This document shows, in pieces, positions 1 to 5,179 of a stretch of 5,179 nt of DNA. The position numbers and the translations under genes are program-made. The DNA comes from an uncultured Bacteroidales bacterium. Its GTDB lineage: Bacteria; Bacteroidota; Bacteroidia; Bacteroidales; Muribaculaceae. Each line of letters starts with the position of its first letter. The first letter of the stretch is position 1. The notes beneath the pieces were generated by a model that saw only the letters and a program-made list of their open reading frames with translations, did no database searches and had not been told where the DNA came from. The stretch covers positions 1 to 5,179 of the forward strand of contig USHH01000160.1 of NCBI GenBank assembly GCA_900554345.1. The letters are read 5' to 3'.

Positions 1-336
1 GTAATCGGCGTCACCGCCAACACCATCGGCGACATCGAGGCCGTGCGCTACATGGACATCGACTATATCGGCATAGGCCCCTATTCGGCCACCACCACCA
101 AGAAGCGTCTGGCCCCCATACTCGGCCTCGAGGGCATAAAAGGCATCTGCGCCGAGATGGAGACCAAGGAAATCAACATACCGAGAGTGGCTGTGGGTGG
201 TATTAAGCTTGAAGACATAGAGCCGCTGCTCAGAGCCGGCGTCAACGGCTTCGCCGTGAGCGGGGCCATAGCCTTCGCCTCCGACATCACCGGAGAGACC
301 AGGAAATTCATCGAGCGGATGCCCGTCGGGGAATGA
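1..336 (+). CDS. thiE: Thiamin-phosphate synthase ThiE, 3' part only
   Basis: ThiE couples HMP pyrophosphate with thiazole phosphate to give thiamin monophosphate in the cytoplasm. The reading frame is open from base 1, so the 5' part lies outside the window; 111 residues remain of a family that is usually about 200-220. The visible part starts at the TIM-barrel stretch IGVTANT. It continues with the GIGPYSATTTKK segment (window residues 24-35), which matches the GP-x-TxTK loop that binds pyrophosphate and substrate in ThiE. It then has the AVGGI phosphate-binding turn (residues 64-68) and the closing strand FAVSGAI (residues 84-90). The TTTK loop favours ThiE over its relative TenI, which lacks synthase activity. 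The stop is 50 bases before thiG, with no terminator between, so both are probably in one transcript. Internal ATGs such as that at 52 are not the true start, because conserved family sequence precedes them. Confidence 0.93.
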   Translation, partial: VIGVTANTIGDIEAVRYMDIDYIGIGPYSATTTKKRLAPILGLEGIKGICAEMETKEINIPRVAVGGIKLEDIEPLLRAGVNGFAVSGAIAFASDITGETRKFIERMPVGE

Positions 337-386
337 CCCCCTCGGGCACACCGCCTCAACCAACAGTATAAAACCTATCATCATCA

Positions 387-1166
387 ATGGACGACATATT
401 GAAAATAGGAGGCCGTGAATTCAGGTCGCGGCTATTCGTGGGGACGGGCAAATTCCCGTCGCCGGAGACGATGCTCGAGGCCATCAAGGCCTCCGGCTCC
501 GAAATGATCACAGTGGCCATGAAGAGAGTGAACATGCTCAACGAGGCCACCGACGAGATGCTGACCCATATCAACAGGGAGCACGTGCAGCTGCTGCCCA
601 ACACCTCGGGAGTGCGCAACGCACGCGAGGCCGTGCTCGCCGCACAGATGAGCCGCGAGATCTTCCACACAGACTTCATCAAGCTCGAGATACATCCCGA
701 CCCCAAATATCTCATGCCCGACCCTATCGAGACACTGAAGGCAACGGAGGAGCTGGCCCGCGACGGATTCACCGTGCTCCCCTACATCCAGGCCGACCCC
801 GTGCTCTGCAAGCTGCTCGAGGAAGCAGGCGCAGCCGTCGTGATGCCGCTCGGCGCCCCTATCGGCACCAACAAGGGGCTCGTGACACGCGAGCTGCTTG
901 AGATCATCATCGAGCAGAGCCGCGTGCCGGTAGTGGTCGACGCCGGCCTCGGCGCTCCGTCGCATGCCGCGGAAGCCATGGAGATGGGCGCCGACGCAGT
1001 GCTCGTCAACACCGCCATCGCCATCGCCGGCGACCCCGTAGCTATGGCCCGGGCCTTCGCCAAGGCTGTGGAGGCGGGACGAGAGGCATTCAACGCCGGA
1101 CTCGGCACCGTGTGTTCATCGGCACAGGCATCAAGCCCCCTGACCTCATTCCTCGAGAACCTCTGA
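387..1166 (+). CDS. thiG: Thiazole synthase ThiG
   Basis: ThiG forms the thiazole phosphate ring from 1-deoxyxylulose 5-phosphate, dehydroglycine (from ThiH) and sulfur carried as ThiS thiocarboxylate. The protein is 259 residues, close to the usual size of about 255. It starts with the family's typical opening (LKIGGREFRSRLFVGTGKF, residues 5-23). Lys99 in FIKLE matches the lysine that forms the imine with the sugar substrate. Glu101 and Asp185 (VVVDAGLGAPSHA) match the catalytic acid/base residues known in the Bacillus enzyme (K96, E98, D182, a constant offset of 3). The phosphate-site segment MPLGAPIGTNKG lies at residues 153-164. The ATG at 387 is chosen because the conserved region begins just after it; it has no Shine-Dalgarno and an A-rich leader, as is usual in Bacteroidetes. 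It sits between thiE and thiC, 43 bases before the latter. Nothing is missing from the protein. Confidence 0.97.
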   Translation: MDDILKIGGREFRSRLFVGTGKFPSPETMLEAIKASGSEMITVAMKRVNMLNEATDEMLTHINREHVQLLPNTSGVRNAREAVLAAQMSREIFHTDFIKLEIHPDPKYLMPDPIETLKATEELARDGFTVLPYIQADPVLCKLLEEAGAAVVMPLGAPIGTNKGLVTRELLEIIIEQSRVPVVVDAGLGAPSHAAEAMEMGADAVLVNTAIAIAGDPVAMARAFAKAVEAGREAFNAGLGTVCSSAQASSPLTSFLENL

Positions 1167-1209
1167 CAACGCACGCCAATATTTTCCATAAGCAAACAAT
1201 CTACATATC

Positions 1210-2925
<1,716 letters not shown>

Positions 2926-2942
2926 AGACGGCCGAAGGCCGG

Positions 2943-4115
2943 ATGCCGAAAATGAAAAGCGACCCGACACCCGACGCCATATTCGGCCGCGGCTTCGCCG
3001 ACGAGATAGGGCGCTACGACTGGGACGAGACACTGCGGATCGTGGAGGAGGCCACCGACGCCGAAGTGCGGCGCGTGCTGTCCAGAGCCGCCTCGGGCCG
3101 CAAGCCCCTCACCCCGGAGGAGTTCGCCATACTGATATCCGAGGCCGCCGACCCGTATATGGAGCAGATGGCGGCCATGAGCCGCCACTTCACCAGCGAG
3201 CGCTTCGGCAAGACCATCTCGATGTATATCCCGATGTATGTGTCGAACGCCTGCACCAACAAATGCGTGTATTGCGGCTTCAACCACGACAACCCCTTCA
3301 CGCGCACCACGCTGACCCTCGGGCAGGTAGCCGACGAATGCCGGGCTATCAAGGCGCTCGGCCCCTTCGAAAACCTTCTGATCGTGTCGGGCGAGTATCC
3401 GTCGCTCTGTGGCGTAGACTACATTGAGAAGGTGCTCGGAGTCTGCCGCCCCTTCTTCCACAACCTCACCATCGAGGTGCAGCCTATGCGCGGCTCCGAC
3501 TACTACCGCCTCACCAAGGCGGGACTCAACGGGGTGGTGTGCTTTCAGGAGACCTACCACAAAGAGGCCTACCGCAAATATCATCCCAAGGGAATGAAGA
3601 GCCACTATGAATGGAGGCTCAACGGCTTCGACCGCATGGGAGAGGCCGGAGTGCATAAGATCGGCATGGGCGTATTGCTCGGACTCGAAGACTGGCGTGC
3701 CGACGTGGTGATGCTGGCGCGCCACCTGCGCTATCTGCAGCGCCGCTACTGGCGCAGCCGCTTCAGCGTCAATTTCCCGAGGATGCGGCCGTCGGAAAGC
3801 GGCTTCCAGCCCACAAGCATCATCAGCGACAGGCAGCTTGCGCGCCTCACCTTCGCCTTCCGCCTCTTCGACCATGACGCCGACATATCCTATTCCACCC
3901 GCGAGGCCCCTCAATACCGCGACCACATCCTGAGCTTAGGGGTGACATCGATGAGCGCCGGAAGCCAGACGGAACCAGGAGGATACGCCACGTCGCCGGA
4001 GGCCCTCGAGCAATTCGAGGTCAACGACAACCGCACGCCGGCCGCAGTGACGGAGGCCATCCGCAAAGCCGGTTACGAGCCTGTGTGGAAAGACTGGGAC
4101 GCCATCTTCGACTGA
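2943..4115 (+). CDS. thiH: 2-iminoacetate synthase (tyrosine lyase) ThiH
   Basis: ThiH is a radical SAM enzyme that cleaves tyrosine to p-cresol and dehydroglycine (2-iminoacetate), the latter feeding ThiG. Numbering from the ATG at 2943 (390 residues), the N-terminal helices lead to FGKTISMYIPMYVSNACTNKC, with the SAM cluster motif CX3CX2C at Cys104, Cys108 and Cys111. Other family hallmarks are LLIVSGEYPSLCGVDYIE (145-162), CFQETYHKEAY (200-210), HKIGMGVLLGLEDWR (238-252), VNFPRMRPSE (276-285), the C-terminal MSAGSQTEPGGY (337-348) and the terminal VWKDWD (381-386). The start is uncertain. ATG codons in frame lie at 2859, 2910, 2943 and 2952. Bacteroides-type ThiH begins close to FADEIGRYDWDE (residues 18-29), which favours 2943 or 2952. 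The ATG at 2910 would overlap thiC by 16 bases and has an A-rich leader. The ATG at 2859 would overlap thiC by 67 bases and is unlikely. No terminator was found after the stop. Confidence 0.95.
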   Translation: MPKMKSDPTPDAIFGRGFADEIGRYDWDETLRIVEEATDAEVRRVLSRAASGRKPLTPEEFAILISEAADPYMEQMAAMSRHFTSERFGKTISMYIPMYVSNACTNKCVYCGFNHDNPFTRTTLTLGQVADECRAIKALGPFENLLIVSGEYPSLCGVDYIEKVLGVCRPFFHNLTIEVQPMRGSDYYRLTKAGLNGVVCFQETYHKEAYRKYHPKGMKSHYEWRLNGFDRMGEAGVHKIGMGVLLGLEDWRADVVMLARHLRYLQRRYWRSRFSVNFPRMRPSESGFQPTSIISDRQLARLTFAFRLFDHDADISYSTREAPQYRDHILSLGVTSMSAGSQTEPGGYATSPEALEQFEVNDNRTPAAVTEAIRKAGYEPVWKDWDAIFD

Positions 4116-4169
4116 AGCCGCAAGAGACTTCAAGACTCTGAACCATAAGGGAGGGGCGGTTGTTGATAC

Positions 4170-4197
4170 ATAAAAACGACAATAAAAAGATACGAAT
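4170..4197 (+). promoter_or_regulatory. A-rich translation leader of the superoxide dismutase gene
   Basis: The 28 bases before the ATG at 4198 are mostly A with almost no G, including runs TAAAAACG and AATAAAAAGA, and contain no Shine-Dalgarno. Bacteroidetes genes are known to rely on A-rich, unstructured leaders rather than anti-SD pairing, so this stretch probably acts as the initiation region. It contrasts with the G-rich GGGAGGGGCGG at 4149-4159 just upstream, which is too far from the ATG to serve as a ribosome binding site. Confidence 0.45.
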
Positions 4198-4779
4198 ATG
4201 AAATTCACGCAACCGAAACTCCCCTATTCGCCGGATGCCCTTACCCCCGTGATATCCCCGACCACCATCGAGTATCACTACGGCAAGCATGAGAAAGCGT
4301 ATATCGACACCCTCAACAAGCTGATCGAGGGGACCCCTTACGAAGAAATGGCTCTTGAAGAGATCATCTGCAAGAGCGACGGCAAGCTCTTCAACCAGGC
4401 GTCGCAGGCCTGGAACCATATCTTCTATTTCTTCCAGTTCTCCCCCAACGGACTCAAGGAACCGGGCGGCAGGCTGCGCGAGCGCATCGACGAGCAGTTT
4501 GGCAGCTTCGAGGAGTTCAAGAAGAAATTCGAGGAGGCAGGCGTCGGTCTGTTCGGCTCCGGCTGGGTATGGCTTTCTGCCGACAGCGAGGGAAAGCTCT
4601 TCATCACACAGGGGTCGAACGCGGGCAATCCCATGACCGACGGGCTTCGTCCGCTGCTGACATTCGATGTATGGGAACACGCCTACTATCTCGACTACCA
4701 GAACCTCCGCGGAGAGTATCTGAAGAAGCTCTGGGACATAGTGGACTGGGACATCATCGAGATGCGCTACGGAGAATAG
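4198..4779 (+). CDS. sodB: Superoxide dismutase, Fe/Mn family
   Basis: This cytoplasmic enzyme converts superoxide to oxygen and hydrogen peroxide. The protein has 193 residues, the usual size for the family. The N-terminal helical domain starts FTQPKLPYSPDALTPVIS, followed by HYGKHEKAY with metal ligand His27 and gate residue His31. WNHIFYFF carries ligand His74. The C-terminal domain has GLFGSGWVWL (117-126) and TFDVWEHAYYLDYQN (155-169) with ligands Asp157 and His161. The outer-sphere glutamine is supplied from position 70 (SQAWNH), as in Fe-type enzymes, and SNAGNP (140-145) lacks the Mn-type NQDSP signature. Residue 155, two before the aspartate ligand, is Thr as in E. coli SodB, whereas the cambialistic Porphyromonas enzyme has Gly; this suggests iron preference. 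The gene starts 82 bases after thiH behind an A-rich leader. It may be co-transcribed with thiH or have its own promoter, which I could not identify. A strong terminator follows. There is no signal peptide. Confidence 0.97.
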   Translation: MKFTQPKLPYSPDALTPVISPTTIEYHYGKHEKAYIDTLNKLIEGTPYEEMALEEIICKSDGKLFNQASQAWNHIFYFFQFSPNGLKEPGGRLRERIDEQFGSFEEFKKKFEEAGVGLFGSGWVWLSADSEGKLFITQGSNAGNPMTDGLRPLLTFDVWEHAYYLDYQNLRGEYLKKLWDIVDWDIIEMRYGE

Positions 4780-4802
4780 CCTGAAATGAGAGAAAACCGG
4801 AG

Positions 4803-4848
4803 AAAAATTGCGGAGACATCACAATGATGACGTCTCCGCAATATTTTT
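4803..4848 (+). terminator. Intrinsic terminator after the superoxide dismutase gene
   Basis: A perfect 11-base inverted repeat, ATTGCGGAGAC (4807-4817) and GTCTCCGCAAT (4832-4842), is followed by A and five T residues (4844-4848). A-residues before the left arm (4803-4806) can pair with the T-tract across one A-A mismatch, so it might also work on the opposite strand. Inside the 14-base loop a second short stem is possible (ATCA at 4818-4821 with TGAT at 4825-4828). It lies 23 bases after the stop codon and should end the transcript that includes the superoxide dismutase gene. Confidence 0.9.
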
Positions 4849-4877
4849 GGCATGTCGATTGTTATTATATAGAGGTG
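4846..4877 (+). promoter_or_regulatory. Possible sigma-ABfr-type promoter for rsfS
   Basis: The Bacteroides primary promoter consensus is TTTG, about 19-21 bases, then TAnnTTTG. Here TTTG at 4846-4849 is followed by 20 bases and TAGAGGTG at 4870-4877, which matches four of the six defined positions of the second box. Transcription would start near 4884, giving a leader of about 46 bases before the rsfS ATG. The position just after a strong terminator makes an own promoter for rsfS expected. The match is partial, the first box overlaps the terminator T-tract, and an A/T-rich spacer can produce such matches by chance. Confidence 0.33.
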
Positions 4878-4892
4878 GCACGTTTTGCCATC
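4874..4892 (+). repeat. Short inverted repeat upstream of rsfS
   Basis: GGTGGCA (4874-4880) and TGCCATC (4886-4892) can form a 7-pair stem, with one G-U wobble, around the loop CGTTT. It overlaps the possible second promoter box and the expected transcription start, so it could be an operator-like site or a leader hairpin. It is short enough to be chance, and I assign it no function. Confidence 0.3.
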
Positions 4893-4929
4893 AGCAAGGA
4901 AACCGAACACAAGACCATAAAAATAATAA

Positions 4930-5179
4930 ATGACAGAACAAGGAGAACTGACCGAAGGCATCATCGAGGCCATCCAGGACAAGAAGGGAAGCAGGATCGT
5001 GAAAATCGACCTTTCCGACATCATGTCGGCTCCCGCGTCCACGCTCATCATCTGCCAGGGGAAATCGACCTCCCAGGTGGGAGCGATAGCCGACAACATC
5101 CGCGACCACCGCCATGTGACAAGCCTCTTGCAGCGTCTGCGCGTGGAACGAAACGGCGTGACGCTGACTCCCACCCTGA
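4930..5179 (+). CDS. rsfS: Ribosomal silencing factor RsfS (RsfS/YbeB/Iojap), 5' part; 3' end abnormal
   Basis: RsfS binds ribosomal protein uL14 (L14) on the large subunit and blocks subunit joining under nutrient stress. The frame is open from ATG 4930 to the window end (83 residues of a family of about 105-120). Residues 8-60 fit the family: an N-terminal helix (IIEAIQDKKG), strand IVKIDLSDI, then LIICQGKSTSQVGAIADNIRD, matching the conserved pattern of a strand ending in C-x-G-x-S followed by a helix with IAD. After His60 (base 5109) the in-frame sequence no longer resembles the family, which would be expected to continue to a KP/PL turn and then a W-V-x-x-D-x-G-D-V-x-V-H strand. A neighbouring frame reads CDKPLAAS at 5115-5138, suggesting a frameshift, an assembly error at a contig end, or real divergence. 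The start follows A-rich CATAAAAATAATA. The 5' part is firm; the 3' part is doubtful. Confidence 0.82.
   Translation, partial: MTEQGELTEGIIEAIQDKKGSRIVKIDLSDIMSAPASTLIICQGKSTSQVGAIADNIRDHRHVTSLLQRLRVERNGVTLTPTL

Noticed and set aside
337..386. Search for a TPP riboswitch in the thiE-thiG and thiG-thiC gaps
   Set aside because: The gaps are only 50 and 43 bases, too short for a THI element, and show none of its conserved segments; any riboswitch is expected upstream of the operon, outside the window.
4123..4139. Near-palindrome AGAGACTTCAAGACTCT after thiH as a terminator
   Set aside because: It would leave a one-base loop or a large loop with only a four-pair stem, has an A-A mismatch and no T-tract.
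4116..4197. Promoter for the superoxide dismutase gene
   Set aside because: I found TTG-like triplets at 4160-4165 but no second box resembling TAnnTTTG at the proper distance, so no promoter is called.

Overview
The window is ordinary chromosomal DNA from a Bacteroidales-type bacterium. All genes read on the + strand. Four of the six belong to a thiamin (vitamin B1) biosynthesis operon, followed by a superoxide dismutase gene and the start of a ribosome-silencing-factor gene. The assignment rests on four things: the thiE-thiG-thiC-thiH order known from Bacteroides-like genomes, proteins that read like Bacteroidales family members, near absence of Shine-Dalgarno sequences with A-rich leaders instead, and an rsfS-type gene of Bacteroidetes style. 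Coding DNA is rich in G/C at third codon positions, while the short intergenic spacers are A/T-rich. A gut family such as Muribaculaceae would fit, but that is a guess.

Layout: 1-336 is the 3' part of thiE (thiamin-phosphate synthase). 387-1166 is thiG (thiazole synthase). 1210-2925 is thiC (HMP-P synthase, radical SAM). About 2943-4115 is thiH (tyrosine lyase, radical SAM), touching or overlapping the end of thiC. 4198-4779 encodes an Fe/Mn-family superoxide dismutase and is followed by a strong intrinsic terminator at 4803-4848. A 150-base A/T-rich spacer with a possible sigma-ABfr promoter leads to rsfS at 4930, which runs off the window and whose last part looks abnormal.

How the genes work together: ThiC makes the pyrimidine half of thiamin (HMP-P) from aminoimidazole ribotide. 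ThiH splits tyrosine to give dehydroglycine, which ThiG combines with deoxyxylulose phosphate and ThiS-carried sulfur to make the thiazole phosphate. ThiE joins the two halves. Use of ThiH rather than the oxygen-dependent ThiO suits an anaerobe. The operon's 5' end, where thiS and any TPP riboswitch would be expected, lies before the window. No thiF or thiD is seen here.

I found no mobile element, CRISPR array, tRNA, rRNA or evidence for an undescribed system. The points most worth checking are the metal-tuning residue of the superoxide dismutase, the anomalous 3' end of rsfS, and the missing thiF downstream of thiH.
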